DNA from: Balneolaceae bacterium
Lineage (GTDB): Bacteria > Bacteroidota > Rhodothermia > Balneolales > Balneolaceae
Direction: 5' to 3'
Assembly (NCBI GenBank): GCA_034521495.1
Contig: JAXHMK010000006.1
Span: 1 to 60,708 of the forward strand
Length of the DNA: 60,708 bases
The notes below the pieces were generated by a model. It made no database searches. It saw only the letters and a list, made by a program, of their open reading frames with translations, and was not told the origin of the DNA. A program made the translations under genes and the position numbers. How positions within the stretch are numbered: the first letter of the stretch is position 1; every line of letters starts with the position of its first letter. Positions 35,374 through 45,487 of this stretch are shown here, piece after piece.

Positions 35374-36615
35374 TTACTCACCCTTATACACCATTTCTCC
35401 GTTGATAATCACTCCTTCAATATGAGTGACATATTCAAACGGATCGCCATCGTAAAGAACAATATCGGCATCTTTTCCCTCTTCAAGTGATCCGACGCGA
35501 TTCTCGATTTCAAGAATTTCTGCGGCACCGAGCGTGAGTGCATGAAGAGCTCCATCAAAGCCGAGTTCGTTAGCTGCAGCAATAGCAGCTTCAAATCGAA
35601 CAACTCGTGTTTTGGGAACATAACTTTCATAGCCGCTTTGGAATGCAAAAGGAATTCCCGCTTCTTTCAGTTTGGCAGGCGTTTCCATATCAGCATTTTT
35701 ACTCTCGCCAAACGGACGGATCATGAGCGGATGAATAACCACCGGAATATCCGCTTCTTTGATTTCATCTAAAACCAAATACGCCTCAGAAGCCCCTTCG
35801 AGGATCATCGGGAAATCAAACTCACGCTGGATTCGTAGAGCTGTCATAATATCGTGGGCTGTATGAGCTGACACTAACGCTCTGATTTTCCCATCCAGCA
35901 GATCGGCCAATGCTTCCAGTTTCAGATCTCTGGATTGATCTTCTCCGGCAGCTCTCTTCTCAGCATATTCCTCTGCTTTAATCAAATCCTGACGAAGAAC
36001 AGCAACCGCCTTCGCACGTGTACCGGGCGAATCAAAGTTGTTGTCGATACTCGGGCCAAACGTTACCGCCAATGTTGTTGATGAATCAACCAGTGACTCT
36101 TCAACGGTCCTGCCGGATGTTTTGGCGATCATCGTCTGTCCACTGATCACCGCTCCCGGTGCGTGCCCGGTATGGATTGTCGTGATGCCCTCTTCCATCA
36201 AATAGTTCACCAAAAATTCACGGGCGTTATACGAATCGATAGCCCGCAATTCCGGTTGAACAGCATTGGATGTTTCAAGCTGATCCTGGTCGTGATCCTG
36301 GTTATAGTATCCCGCCAAACCCACAACAGTTCTGGCATCAATCAAACCGGGCGTCACTACTTTGGCTTCATGAACTTCATAGCCGTTTGGGATATCTACA
36401 TCATCAGCGCTGCCTACTTCTTCAATTACACCATTATTTACCAATACAACGCCATCCTGAATCGCATCACCACTGACCGTATAAACGGTCTCGCCTTTCA
36501 CGGCAATCTGCGCAACAGATGTGGCAAAAATCCCGGATGCAGCAATCAGAATGAGTACAAGCAACCCGGTTAAAGCACTTCTAAACTTCATAACATTGTT
36601 TTCAAAAAATTTCAT
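35374..36615 (-). CDS. Secreted amidohydrolase-superfamily paralogue lacking metal ligands
   Basis: A 413-residue protein with an N-terminal signal peptide; an internal ATG at 36591 gives a cleaner leader. The fold follows imidazolonepropionase-like amidohydrolases and is collinear with the protein encoded just upstream (both have SPGTRAK, SGQT and RVGSLEEGKDADI). The metal and catalytic positions are gone: the HxH after the first strand is ARTV (R95, V97), the later QHVSEAH is EGASEAY, and HTDDP is QSGYE. It is thus probably a non-catalytic paralogue or one with a new chemistry. Its start lies 2 bp after the neighbour's stop. Confidence 0.88.
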   Translation of the reverse strand: MKFFENNVMKFRSALTGLLVLILIAASGIFATSVAQIAVKGETVYTVSGDAIQDGVVLVNNGVIEEVGSADDVDIPNGYEVHEAKVVTPGLIDARTVVGLAGYYNQDHDQDQLETSNAVQPELRAIDSYNAREFLVNYLMEEGITTIHTGHAPGAVISGQTMIAKTSGRTVEESLVDSSTTLAVTFGPSIDNNFDSPGTRAKAVAVLRQDLIKAEEYAEKRAAGEDQSRDLKLEALADLLDGKIRALVSAHTAHDIMTALRIQREFDFPMILEGASEAYLVLDEIKEADIPVVIHPLMIRPFGESKNADMETPAKLKEAGIPFAFQSGYESYVPKTRVVRFEAAIAAANELGFDGALHALTLGAAEILEIENRVGSLEEGKDADIVLYDGDPFEYVTHIEGVIINGEMVYKGE

Positions 36616-36617
36616 AA

Positions 36618-37922
36618 TTAATGCCCCTCCCCGTGAATGTGCATATTGGTGGTTCGAAAAATCTCATAGCCGCCGGTTGCATATTCTCGATCCTCGGGAT
36701 TGCTGCGGTCATACACTTTTTCACCCTCAATCCAGGTCTGTTCTACATGAGTATAAACGCTGAAGGGATCGCCGGAAAGAATTATAAAATCAGCATCTTT
36801 GCCCTCTTCAAGTGAACCCACTCGATCTTCGATATCCATCATACGAGCGCCGGCAATCGTAAGAGCTTCCAGTGCGCCTTCGCGGCTCATTCCATTTCGG
36901 ACGCCAAGTGCTGCGGATCGCAGCAGAAACCTGGAATCCACTATAGGATCATCCGTATGAAATGCCACGTTCGCTCCGGCATCTTCAAGTACTTTCCCAT
37001 TGATATTAATCATGTTGATAGCCTCAAGTTTTCCGCCGGGCGAATCGATTGCAATGATCGATGCATGGGCACCTGATTCAGCAATCTCATCAGCCACTTT
37101 ATGCGCCTCACTTACATGTTGAAGAACCAACCGGTAACCAAACTCTTCGGCCAGACGAATGGCTGTAAGAATATCATCATGACGGTGGGTATGATTGTGG
37201 ACTATCCGTTTTCCTTCAAGCACTTCCACCAGGGTTTCCATCTGAAGATCTCGCGCCGGCATTTCATCGGGATTGCCGTCTGCATCCTCAATTTTTTGCT
37301 GATATTCCTGCGCTTTTATAAACAACTCGCGAACCATTGCGGCAGATTTTGCTCTCGTTCCGGGTGAGCCATTCTCCCGAAGCGGATTGGTTCCGTTTGC
37401 CATTTTTAGTCCGCCGTAAATTCCGGTTTCTTCATCCACTACAATCAACATCTCCTCGATGGTATCGGCCGGTTTGGGTTTCAGATACACGGTTTGTCCG
37501 CTCATCAGCAGTCCGGAACCGGGCATGATATTTACACTGGTTATTCCGCCTGAAACTACTTTTCGGAACTGTTTACTTCTCGGGTCGATGGTGTCCATAA
37601 TTCGAACATCGGGATGCAGAGCCGATGAATAGTCCCCACCGTCGCCCTCACCTACGTGGGAATGTGTATCCACGAGTCCCGGCATCAGTACTTTGCCGGA
37701 AACGTCGTGTACGTCAGCGTTACTTGGAATATCTGTATCGGAATCGCCCACGGCTACAATTTCACCATCCTGAACGATGAGAACTCCATTGTTGATCGGC
37801 TCGCCGGAGATTGGGATGATATTAGCTCCCGTAAATACCTGCGGCGTGGATTGGCTGAATGCCGCAAGACTGCCCATAAGAACCATCATCAGCGCGAGTG
37901 TCAGATGTTTGGTTACCTTCAT
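36618..37922 (-). CDS. Secreted imidazolonepropionase-like amidohydrolase
   Basis: A 434-residue metal-dependent hydrolase with a signal peptide (to about residue 24, AAFSQ). Metal ligands typical of the superfamily are present: H87 and H89 (GLVDTHSHVG), H242 and H244 (VHNHTHRHDD), H269 and H274 (LQHVSEAH) and D324 (FHTDDP). The family cleaves cyclic amides, dipeptides or related bonds; exported members in this lineage are often annotated as prolidase-like or unknown. It lies 2 bp before a paralogue that lacks these residues, so the two are translated from one message. Confidence 0.92.
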   Translation of the reverse strand: MKVTKHLTLALMMVLMGSLAAFSQSTPQVFTGANIIPISGEPINNGVLIVQDGEIVAVGDSDTDIPSNADVHDVSGKVLMPGLVDTHSHVGEGDGGDYSSALHPDVRIMDTIDPRSKQFRKVVSGGITSVNIMPGSGLLMSGQTVYLKPKPADTIEEMLIVVDEETGIYGGLKMANGTNPLRENGSPGTRAKSAAMVRELFIKAQEYQQKIEDADGNPDEMPARDLQMETLVEVLEGKRIVHNHTHRHDDILTAIRLAEEFGYRLVLQHVSEAHKVADEIAESGAHASIIAIDSPGGKLEAINMININGKVLEDAGANVAFHTDDPIVDSRFLLRSAALGVRNGMSREGALEALTIAGARMMDIEDRVGSLEEGKDADFIILSGDPFSVYTHVEQTWIEGEKVYDRSNPEDREYATGGYEIFRTTNMHIHGEGH

Positions 37923-38126
37923 ACTTACATTGCTTTTTGTTGTTTGAGATTAGGAATACAATTTACAAAAAGATGCAGCCAGAAAAAGAGAGGGTTTTTA
38001 TAAACGATGTAAGAGATCGTGGATATGGAGTCAGCGGATCAGTGTGAAGGGCAATGGATATTAATTCGATATAGATAACTCATCCGATGACTGCAAAGCT
38101 TGAAAAAACGATGCGAACTGAACCAA

Positions 38127-38206
38127 AGACCCGTCGGGTTTTCCCATCCACAGACAACAAATAATTCTAATGTTGATACACTTGCCACAAAAAACCCGAC
38201 GGGTCT
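38127..38206. repeat. REP pair upstream of the RAYT gene
   Basis: AGACCCGTCGGGTTTT (38127-38142) and its exact complement (38191-38206) are separated by 48 bases. Each arm holds its own small hairpin, ACCCG-T-CGGGT. The same two arms recur downstream of the transposase gene at 38927-39007. The remaining 200 bp between the amidohydrolase start and this pair show nothing further. Confidence 0.8.
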
Positions 38207-38273
38207 CAAGTCTTTCGTTTTTTAAGTGATTTTATTTACAATGCCATTTTGTAAATCATAAAAAAACATACGA

Positions 38274-38912
38274 ATGGGTAATAAATCTGTACCATTTGAA
38301 GCAAGTACTGTTTATCATATCTATAATCGTGGGCATGGAAGAAGCTTGATTTTTCGAGAGAAGAAAAACTATCAATTTTTCTTAAACAAATTTTCGAAAT
38401 ACATACTTCCTATAGCAGACATTTATGCATATTGCTTGCTGCCAAACCATTACCATTTTTTAATTCAGATCAAAAATGAAGATGAACTACGAAGGTTAGC
38501 TAAAAACAGATCCAGATATAAAAATCTGACAATGAATGGCAACTTTGTAAAATTTATTTCAGACACATTTGGTGCTTTTTTCAACTCTTATGCAAAATCA
38601 TTCAATAAAGTCTACAATAGACATGGAAGCCTTTTTGAAGAAAGTATAAAGAGAAAAGGTGTTGAATCTGATGACTATTTTACTACGATGATTCGATACA
38701 TACATTTCAATCCTGTTTTTCATGGAATGACATCTCATCCCGCCGAATGGCAATACTCTTCTTACCATGCTTGCATAACTGAAAAACCGACGAAACTAAA
38801 ACGAAATAGTGTTTTGGAATGGTTTGGAGGTAAAGAAGCTTTCTTAAAATTTCACCATACTATTCAGCAGGATGAAATTGAAAAGATCAGGCATTTGTTG
38901 TTTGATGATTAG
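38274..38912 (+). CDS. REP-associated tyrosine transposase (RAYT, Y1 HUH family)
   Basis: A 212-residue Y1 transposase of the IS200/IS605-related TnpA_REP type. It has the HUH-type motif LLPNHYHFLI (H59 and H61), a candidate nucleophile Y106 in NSYAKSFNKVYNRHGSLFEE, and the conserved IRYIHFNPV at 140-148 followed by WQYSSYHA. Such enzymes nick single-stranded DNA at REP hairpins and are domesticated, usually single-copy genes that mobilise or maintain REP sequences. The gene is bracketed by two identical inverted REP pairs, as expected for a RAYT with its cognate elements. Codon use appears more AT-rich than the neighbours, fitting horizontal origin. Confidence 0.92.
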   Translation: MGNKSVPFEASTVYHIYNRGHGRSLIFREKKNYQFFLNKFSKYILPIADIYAYCLLPNHYHFLIQIKNEDELRRLAKNRSRYKNLTMNGNFVKFISDTFGAFFNSYAKSFNKVYNRHGSLFEESIKRKGVESDDYFTTMIRYIHFNPVFHGMTSHPAEWQYSSYHACITEKPTKLKRNSVLEWFGGKEAFLKFHHTIQQDEIEKIRHLLFDD

Positions 38913-38926
38913 ATTTTTAGGTGGTG

Positions 38927-39007
38927 AGACCCGTCGGGTTTTCTTTTGAGAGAGACTTTGCCTTTATGTTCGTTTGAAAACTTTTCCACGGCAAACCCGA
39001 CGGGTCT
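38927..39007. repeat. REP pair downstream of the RAYT gene
   Basis: AGACCCGTCGGGTTTT (38927-38942) and AAACCCGACGGGTCT (38993-39007) face each other across 50 bases. The arms are identical to those upstream of the gene, and the spacers have similar length and share ATGTT followed later by a CCAC block. The second arm lies 8 bases from the stop of metK, so it may also end that minus-strand transcript. Confidence 0.8.
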
Positions 39008-39015
39008 TCTCTTCC

Positions 39016-40167
39016 TTATTTCACTGCATTTGCAATCTTATCTACATAGTCCAGTTTCTCCCATGCAAACTCATCGCGGCCAAAATGGCCGTAGGCGGCT
39101 GTTTTTTGGAAACCGGGAGTTTTCAATTTCAGACGTGAGATAATTCCGCCGGGAGTCAGGTCAAACACTTTTGAAACGGCATCCGCCAATTGTGCATCGC
39201 TCACTTTTCCGGTTTCGTAGGTATGAACATTTATGGAAACAGGTTCTGCAACTCCAATGGCATAGGCTAATTGTACGAGACATTCATCAGCCAGGTCAGC
39301 CGCCAGAATATTCTTGGCAATATGACGTGAAGCATATGCTGCACTTCGATCAACTTTTGACGCATCCTTTCCTGAAAATGCACCGCCTCCATGAGCACCC
39401 CGTCCGCCGTATGTATCTACAATGATTTTTCGGCCGGTCAATCCTGTATCTCCGTGAGGACCGCCAATTACAAAATTCCCGGTTGGATTGACGTGCAGAA
39501 TTGTTTCATCATCAATCAAATCAGATGGAATCACCGAAGAGATCAAATATTTTTTAATGTCCTGTTTGATGTGCGATTGCTCGATTCCATCATCGTGCTG
39601 TGTGGAAACAACAATCGTATGGATTCGCTTGGGGTTATTTTTATTATCGTACTCAACCGTTACCTGGCTTTTACTGTCGGGGCCGAGGTAGGGAATCTCG
39701 CCGCTCACTTTCCGAATATGAGCAAGTTTTCTCAGCAGATCGTGCGAGTATTGAAGAGACATCGGCATAAAGGAATCGGTTTCTCTCGTGGCGTATCCAA
39801 ACATCATCCCCTGGTCGCCGGCTCCCTGTTCTTTTTCTTCACCTTCATCCACGCCCATCGCGATATCTTCACTTTGATTGTGGATTGCTGATATTACTCC
39901 GCAAGAATCGGCGTCAAACCGGTAGCTGGCTTTTGTGTAGCCGATGTCGCGGATTACTTCCCGTGCAGTTTCCTGTACATCCACATACGCCTCGGTTCGA
40001 ACTTCACCGGAGAGTACAACCAGGCCTGTGGTTACAAGTGTTTCTACAGCAACTCGCGATTCCGGATCCTGCTCAAGCATAGCATCCAAAATAGCATCGG
40101 AAATCTGATCAGAAACTTTATCGGGGTGTCCTTCTGATACCGATTCTGAGGTAAATAAATTCTTCAT
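39016..40167 (-). CDS. metK: S-adenosylmethionine synthetase
   Basis: A 383-residue enzyme that makes S-adenosylmethionine from methionine and ATP. Signatures include the N-terminal [30 protein letters not shown], and the phosphate loop [17 protein letters not shown]. The length is normal. The upstream 200 bp (40168-40370) was checked by eye for a SAM riboswitch and none was recognised. It supplies the cofactor used by radical-SAM and methyltransferase enzymes such as LipA. The 3' end abuts the RAYT-linked REP pair. Confidence 0.98.
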   Translation of the reverse strand: MKNLFTSESVSEGHPDKVSDQISDAILDAMLEQDPESRVAVETLVTTGLVVLSGEVRTEAYVDVQETAREVIRDIGYTKASYRFDADSCGVISAIHNQSEDIAMGVDEGEEKEQGAGDQGMMFGYATRETDSFMPMSLQYSHDLLRKLAHIRKVSGEIPYLGPDSKSQVTVEYDNKNNPKRIHTIVVSTQHDDGIEQSHIKQDIKKYLISSVIPSDLIDDETILHVNPTGNFVIGGPHGDTGLTGRKIIVDTYGGRGAHGGGAFSGKDASKVDRSAAYASRHIAKNILAADLADECLVQLAYAIGVAEPVSINVHTYETGKVSDAQLADAVSKVFDLTPGGIISRLKLKTPGFQKTAAYGHFGRDEFAWEKLDYVDKIANAVK

Positions 40168-40370
40168 AAAACAATCAGTGATTTGAAAATATTGATTAGC
40201 ACGTCAAAGCGGCTAAATGTACAAAAAATCTGATCATCTTTCATTTCAAAAATCAACTTTCACAAAGTGTGATTACAGATAACCGATTCAAATTTAGATT
40301 CCGAAACAAATTTTCTGTATTGTAGTTATTTGTTTTGAATATCGTAATCCCTCCACGTATTAACAGAATC

Positions 40371-41969
40371 ATGAGAACATTTACTTTTTTCTGTGCGATC
40401 AGCATTTTTTTAATGATCTCCGTTGCCGCTTCCTGCGAATTCAGTTTTCTCGAAAATCAGCCACCTGGGGGAGGTTTATCTTCTGAAGATGTTGATATGA
40501 CGGAACTGCAGAAAGTTGGCGTAAACACACCCCAGAATCTGTTTTCTGATTTTCTTGATATGGTGGACGAAGTAAACACGTTCAGTCAGTCTGAAATTGA
40601 CAGTTTAAACAGCAGTGAAATTCTTGAACTGGGTGATCCGATTCAGAGAGCGACAGAAAATACAATCTATTTCGATGGGGAAACTCTCGGTCAATTGAAT
40701 AAACTACTCGAAAATTTAGAAGAGAACTTCGCCACTCTGTCTGAATCCCAACACAGATCGTTCAGCCGCGAAATAGAAAAAATATTGGATTCTGGTGATA
40801 CGATTGAAGGTAAAAATACCCATCAAATCAGAGAGGTGTTAAAGCTGCTTTCTTCCAATAATTACGATTTAGCCTGTGGAAAGATGTTTAACCGACAAGA
40901 AAATTACATCCTTTTAGGTTTAGATGATTCGTTCAACATCGCAAATCAACTGTGTCCGGCGGGTTCTGTGTTTTTTGTGATGCCCGGAACGCATACCGGC
41001 CAATCGGTTCTCAGTTCAAAGCAGGGGAATAAATGGATCGGCCTAAATGGCGCCATTATGGATGGAGAGGATACTGTGTATAGAGCCTTTAGCGGTGCAT
41101 TTAGCCAAAACCAAATTGCATGGATTGAACTTCGTAATTACCACCTTCATGGAATCTATTCCACAAATAATCCATCGAATATTCATATCACCCGTTCTGC
41201 ATTCCGAAACATTGCACCCGATTCTTCCGGGCAGGATTATGGAGCGATCAAATTCGACAATGCTTCAAATATCACCATCAGCCATTCTTATTTCGAAAAC
41301 ACCGCTTCGGCTGTACGATTCCGTTTTAGCTCCGGTCCGATTGAAGTTGTAGAGAATGAAGCCCTTAACATCGGCAGAAACTTCTTCCAATGTGATGATT
41401 GCAGCGGCGCGGGTATCAAAATCAACAGAAATTCCATGGAACGTACCGATGCGTATGGAGTTGCCGTACTGGAAGACTGGATTAATCTCTTCAAATCTCA
41501 TGGTGATAGTACAAGTTGGATTCAAGTAAACAATAATCGTGCGCGCGGACACAGCCTTTCGGGCAGCGGCTCGTTTATCATGCTGGGGGATGCGGGTGGC
41601 AGCTACCAGGAGGCCGTTGGAAATATGGGTGTAAATCCCGGCCAGGTTGGAATTGGTGTTGCCGGAGGAGAGAACATAAAAGTAGAGGCAAACACAATGT
41701 TCAGTGTACCTTGGGATTCCAGCAATGTAGCTTATTATTCTGCCTTGTATTCTCCCAGTTGTGGTAATCATCAGTTCCCAGCTACTGATTCAGGAGCATC
41801 TCAACCCAACAGGGCAAATTGGATGTGCGGAGACAAATTTAACTGCCATAATCCGCCAACCATGAATTATGCCTGGACTGATGAAAAGTGTGGAATTCAA
41901 CTCGATGAACTTCGCCGACATGTAAAAGTGGACAGATCCATTGGCCCCGATGTGTGGAATGAATGGTAG
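40371..41969 (+). CDS. Right-handed beta-helix lipoprotein
   Basis: From the ATG at 40371 the protein has 532 residues. The lipobox VAASC (about C22) marks a lipoprotein. An acidic helical region (about 40-175) is followed by a parallel beta-helix from about residue 215, with repeats such as NPSNIHITRSAFRNI, NASNITISHSYFENT and GIKINRNSMERT, typical of pectate-lyase or NosD-like folds. Four cysteines near the C-terminus (CGNHQF, CGDKFNCHNPP, KCGIQL) may form disulfides. It may bind or cleave a polysaccharide, but no catalytic motif is evident. An upstream TTG would add 12 residues. Confidence 0.82.
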   Translation: MRTFTFFCAISIFLMISVAASCEFSFLENQPPGGGLSSEDVDMTELQKVGVNTPQNLFSDFLDMVDEVNTFSQSEIDSLNSSEILELGDPIQRATENTIYFDGETLGQLNKLLENLEENFATLSESQHRSFSREIEKILDSGDTIEGKNTHQIREVLKLLSSNNYDLACGKMFNRQENYILLGLDDSFNIANQLCPAGSVFFVMPGTHTGQSVLSSKQGNKWIGLNGAIMDGEDTVYRAFSGAFSQNQIAWIELRNYHLHGIYSTNNPSNIHITRSAFRNIAPDSSGQDYGAIKFDNASNITISHSYFENTASAVRFRFSSGPIEVVENEALNIGRNFFQCDDCSGAGIKINRNSMERTDAYGVAVLEDWINLFKSHGDSTSWIQVNNNRARGHSLSGSGSFIMLGDAGGSYQEAVGNMGVNPGQVGIGVAGGENIKVEANTMFSVPWDSSNVAYYSALYSPSCGNHQFPATDSGASQPNRANWMCGDKFNCHNPPTMNYAWTDEKCGIQLDELRRHVKVDRSIGPDVWNEW

Positions 41970-41978
41970 TTCCAGCCT

Positions 41979-43004
41979 CTATGAATTGAAAAGGTCAGAT
42001 TCACCGGATTCCGGGTCTTCTTTTTTCACACCGAGATATTGATATGACTTGGCTGTTGCCACCCTGCCTTTGGGTGTTCGCTGCATAAATCCTTCTTTGA
42101 TGAGAAACGGTTCGTATACTTCTTCAATCGTACCCTTGTCTTCACCCACAGCTACGGCAAGTGTTCCCAGGCCCACAGGACCGCCCTTGTAGTTTTCTAT
42201 GATCGCTTTCAGGATTCGGATATCCATCTCGTCCAGCCCGTTTTTATCTACATCCAACGCGTTGAGCGCTTTATCAGCGATGGCATCGTCAATAGCATCC
42301 AACCCATCAACCTGTGCGAAATCTCGCGTGCGCCGGAGCAGCTTATTTACAATCCGGGGTGTACCGCGGCTTCTTCTGGCAATTTCATAGGCACCTTTAT
42401 CCGTGATTCCAAAATTCAGTATACCCGCTGTACGATGTGCAATACGTGTTAACAGTTCAACATCGTAATAATCAAGCCGCATGTCTATTCCGAATCGAGC
42501 ACGAAGCGGAGCGGTCAATAATCCCTTTCGCGTGGTCGCTCCCACCAGCGTAAAATGATTGAGCTCAATCTGTACACTTCGGGCATTCGGTCCGGAGTCG
42601 ATCACAATATCCAGCTTATAATCCTCCATTGCCGAATAGAGATACTCCTCAATCACAGGATTCAACCGGTGAATCTCATCAATAAACAGAACATCGCCCT
42701 TTTCGAGATTGGTAAGCAGACCGGCCAGATCTCCCGGTTTTTCGAGTACAGGTCCGGTTGTCGGCTTGAGTTGAACCCCCATCTCCCTGGCAATGATAAA
42801 GGCAAGTGTAGTTTTGCCAAGCCCGGGCGGACCGGACAAGATCACGTGATCCAGCGCCTCCCCGCGCTTCTTCGCAGCTTGCACAAATATGGACAGATTT
42901 CGAATCACTTTTTTTTGCCCTACAAACTCCTGCAGAGATGACGGACGCAGTGATTCTTCGACAACGGGATCTTTTTCTTCCGGATTCAAGAGTGGATTTT
43001 GCAA
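41979..43004 (-). CDS. ruvB: Holliday junction branch-migration helicase RuvB
   Basis: A 341-residue AAA+ motor that drives Holliday-junction migration with RuvA. It shows Walker [13 protein letters not shown] (about 57-68), Walker [11 protein letters not shown], sensor 1 [11 protein letters not shown] and the arginine-finger region APLRARFGI, with a C-terminal winged helix ([16 protein letters not shown]). The length is normal. ruvA and ruvC are not nearby. It converges on the beta-helix lipoprotein gene with a 9-bp gap. Confidence 0.98.
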   Translation of the reverse strand: MQNPLLNPEEKDPVVEESLRPSSLQEFVGQKKVIRNLSIFVQAAKKRGEALDHVILSGPPGLGKTTLAFIIAREMGVQLKPTTGPVLEKPGDLAGLLTNLEKGDVLFIDEIHRLNPVIEEYLYSAMEDYKLDIVIDSGPNARSVQIELNHFTLVGATTRKGLLTAPLRARFGIDMRLDYYDVELLTRIAHRTAGILNFGITDKGAYEIARRSRGTPRIVNKLLRRTRDFAQVDGLDAIDDAIADKALNALDVDKNGLDEMDIRILKAIIENYKGGPVGLGTLAVAVGEDKGTIEEVYEPFLIKEGFMQRTPKGRVATAKSYQYLGVKKEDPESGESDLFNS

Positions 43005-43201
43005 TTTTAATTCCTTCGCAAATGTTTAAACTAAGTTAATCTTATAATAATTAACTTAATCCTGAATTTCAGTGACCTTTGTGTGTTCATTTCAAATTCA
43101 GTGATTTCCTATTTTATTTCTGTTTAATGGAGTTCATTTTTCCCGATTCCATTTATAAACCGTTATACATAAATCTTTGGCTTAAATATAAAATTCCCAA
43201 C

Positions 43202-45457
43202 ATGTCAAAATCCTCAAACGGGGCGGATGAACCAACGTTCAATTCCGTTGACCTGCAAAATTTGAAAAAAAAGAAATCCGATGCTAACCCTCTCAAAAAT
43301 AAGATTCTCTCAGAAAAGGGAATGCAGAAAGACATGACTCCGAGCGATCTGAAAATATTCGGGAAAGAGTATTTTACTAATTATGAGATCAGCTGGCTGA
43401 AGTTTAACTGGCGTGTTCTAAAACTTGCCAAAGACCCCGAAATACCACTCCTTGAACGTGTAAAATTTATCGGAATCGTTTGCTCTAACCTGGACGAATT
43501 TTTTCAGAAACGAGTAGGCGGATTGAAACGACAGATCCACGCCGGAGTATCCGAATTGACCGTAGACGGCCACACACCCTCAGAGCAATTACAGGAGATC
43601 CGTAAGGGTGTAAAAAAAATGATTAAGCACTACAGGAGCTGCTACCTGGAAGATTTGGTGCCCGAACTTCATAAAAACGGAATCCAGATAAAAGAATACG
43701 CCGAACTTGATAAAGCGCTGCAAAATAAGGCCGATGAATATTTTGAAAAGCAGATCTATCCGATTATCACCCCGTTGGCTGTTGATGAAGCTCATCCGTT
43801 TCCATTTATATCCAACAAGAGCCGGTCTCTTGCCATAAAGCTTCGAAATACGGAAACCAACGAACTTCTTTTTGCTCGAATCAAAATTCCAGCCAACCGT
43901 CCTCGATGGATTGAACTTGACCGAACTGATACGAATGTTGTGCTGCTCTCTGTCAAAAATCTCATCAAAGAAAAAGTCAACCGGTTCTTTCCTGGAGTCG
44001 AGGTTCTCTCTGCTCATGTTTTTCGGGTCACCCGGAATGCCGACATTGAACGAAACGAAGAGGAAGCGGATGATCTGCTCGAGCTGATTGAAGAGGAACT
44101 TCGGGAACGAAAATTTGCAGAGGTTGTGCGCCTGGAGATCGACAAAGATATGCCGCTTGATGTAAAAAAATATCTGTATTCTCATCTCAATGTTCGACAA
44201 ACGGAGGTTTTTGAGATGAAAGGCCCAATTGGCCTGGCCGATGCAGCCCAGCTCTACAATTTGGAAGGATTCCAGCATCTGAAACTCGACCCATGGATTC
44301 CCACCCTCCATCCCGTTTTTCGCCACCCTATTGATGAAGAAACTCCCAGCGTTTTCCAGGTGATCAATAAAGGTGATTTTATCGTGCATCATCCCTATCA
44401 CAGTTTTGAATCGTCCACCCAGCGATTTGTCGAAGAAGCCGCGAGAGACCCTAAAGTTCTTGCTATTAAACAGACGTTATACAGAACGTCCAGCGATTCA
44501 CCCCTGATGCACGCCCTCATTCGCGCTGCTGAATCTGATAAACAAGTTGCCATTTTGATCGAACTGAAAGCCCGGTTTGACGAGGAGAGAAACATTAGCT
44601 GGGCTCAGCGCCTGGAGAAAGCCGGTGTTCATGTTTCGTATGGAATTGCAGGATTGAAAATTCATACCAAACTAACCATCGTTGTGCGCGAGGAGGAGGA
44701 CGGGCTTCGGAGATATGTACACATTGGAACCGGCAATTATCATCCGGATACCGCACAGCTATATGAAGATCTCGGCTATTTTACCTGCCGTGAAGATATC
44801 GCCTCGGATGTATCGGATGTTTTCAATCTGCTTACGGGCTATGCTCCCAACCAAGCCTATCAAAAAGTATTAGTGGCCCCCAAACACCTGCGAAACAATA
44901 TGATGGAATTGATCCAAACCGAAATCAAGGAAGCGCAGAAGGGAAGGAAGGCCCAAATTATTGCAAAAATGAACAGCCTGGAAGATCCACTGATCATCCA
45001 AAAACTGTATGAAGCATCCCAGGCAGGGGTTCGTATCGACATGATTGTGCGAGGCGTATGTCGTTTGATTCCACAAAAAGAGGGTTTAAGTGAGAACATT
45101 CGTGTCCACTCTATCATGGGGCGGTTTCTCGAACATTCCCGAATCTATTATTTTCATAATGGCGGCAAAAATCTCTACTACATCGGCTCGGCCGACTGGA
45201 TGCACCGCAATCTTGATGCCAGGGTTGAACTTCTCGCGCCTATCGAGCATCCGCAGCTCAAGGAGTACCTCCGGTTTATGTTGAGCATCTATCTGCGCGA
45301 CAATCAACAGCGATGGATCATGCAGCCAAATGGAAATTACAGAAAGGTGAAGCGCAAAAAAGGTGAGAAAAAAATTGGCACTCACAACTATCTGATGTCT
45401 CATACAAAATCGCATGCTGAGCCTGTTCCGAGGGCCAGCAAAACGGACCGGGAGTAA
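43202..45457 (+). CDS. ppk1: Polyphosphate kinase 1
   Basis: From the ATG at 43202 the protein has 751 residues, beginning MSKSSNGADEP; the open frame extends upstream, but that part is hydrophobic and unlike the family. PPK1 polymerises ATP gamma-phosphate into inorganic polyphosphate. The two phospholipase-D-like histidines are present as H488 in GLKIHTKLTIV (autophosphorylated) and H645 in LEHSRIYYF. The N-terminal domain begins near EISWLKFNWRVL, after a basic extension of about 60 residues. The C-terminus is also basic. No ppx gene is adjacent. Confidence 0.97.
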   Translation: MSKSSNGADEPTFNSVDLQNLKKKKSDANPLKNKILSEKGMQKDMTPSDLKIFGKEYFTNYEISWLKFNWRVLKLAKDPEIPLLERVKFIGIVCSNLDEFFQKRVGGLKRQIHAGVSELTVDGHTPSEQLQEIRKGVKKMIKHYRSCYLEDLVPELHKNGIQIKEYAELDKALQNKADEYFEKQIYPIITPLAVDEAHPFPFISNKSRSLAIKLRNTETNELLFARIKIPANRPRWIELDRTDTNVVLLSVKNLIKEKVNRFFPGVEVLSAHVFRVTRNADIERNEEEADDLLELIEEELRERKFAEVVRLEIDKDMPLDVKKYLYSHLNVRQTEVFEMKGPIGLADAAQLYNLEGFQHLKLDPWIPTLHPVFRHPIDEETPSVFQVINKGDFIVHHPYHSFESSTQRFVEEAARDPKVLAIKQTLYRTSSDSPLMHALIRAAESDKQVAILIELKARFDEERNISWAQRLEKAGVHVSYGIAGLKIHTKLTIVVREEEDGLRRYVHIGTGNYHPDTAQLYEDLGYFTCREDIASDVSDVFNLLTGYAPNQAYQKVLVAPKHLRNNMMELIQTEIKEAQKGRKAQIIAKMNSLEDPLIIQKLYEASQAGVRIDMIVRGVCRLIPQKEGLSENIRVHSIMGRFLEHSRIYYFHNGGKNLYYIGSADWMHRNLDARVELLAPIEHPQLKEYLRFMLSIYLRDNQQRWIMQPNGNYRKVKRKKGEKKIGTHNYLMSHTKSHAEPVPRASKTDRE

Positions 45458-45487
45458 TTTTATTCAGATTTTACAACATTCAGGGTT

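Noticed and set aside
38127-39007. CRISPR-like array
   Set aside because: The four repeated 15-16 bp arms are inverted in pairs and flank a transposase gene; spacing and orientation do not match direct CRISPR repeats.
40168-40370. SAM riboswitch upstream of metK
   Set aside because: I looked for the paired and loop motifs expected in a SAM-binding leader on the minus strand and found none. The gap is AT-rich without a convincing fold.
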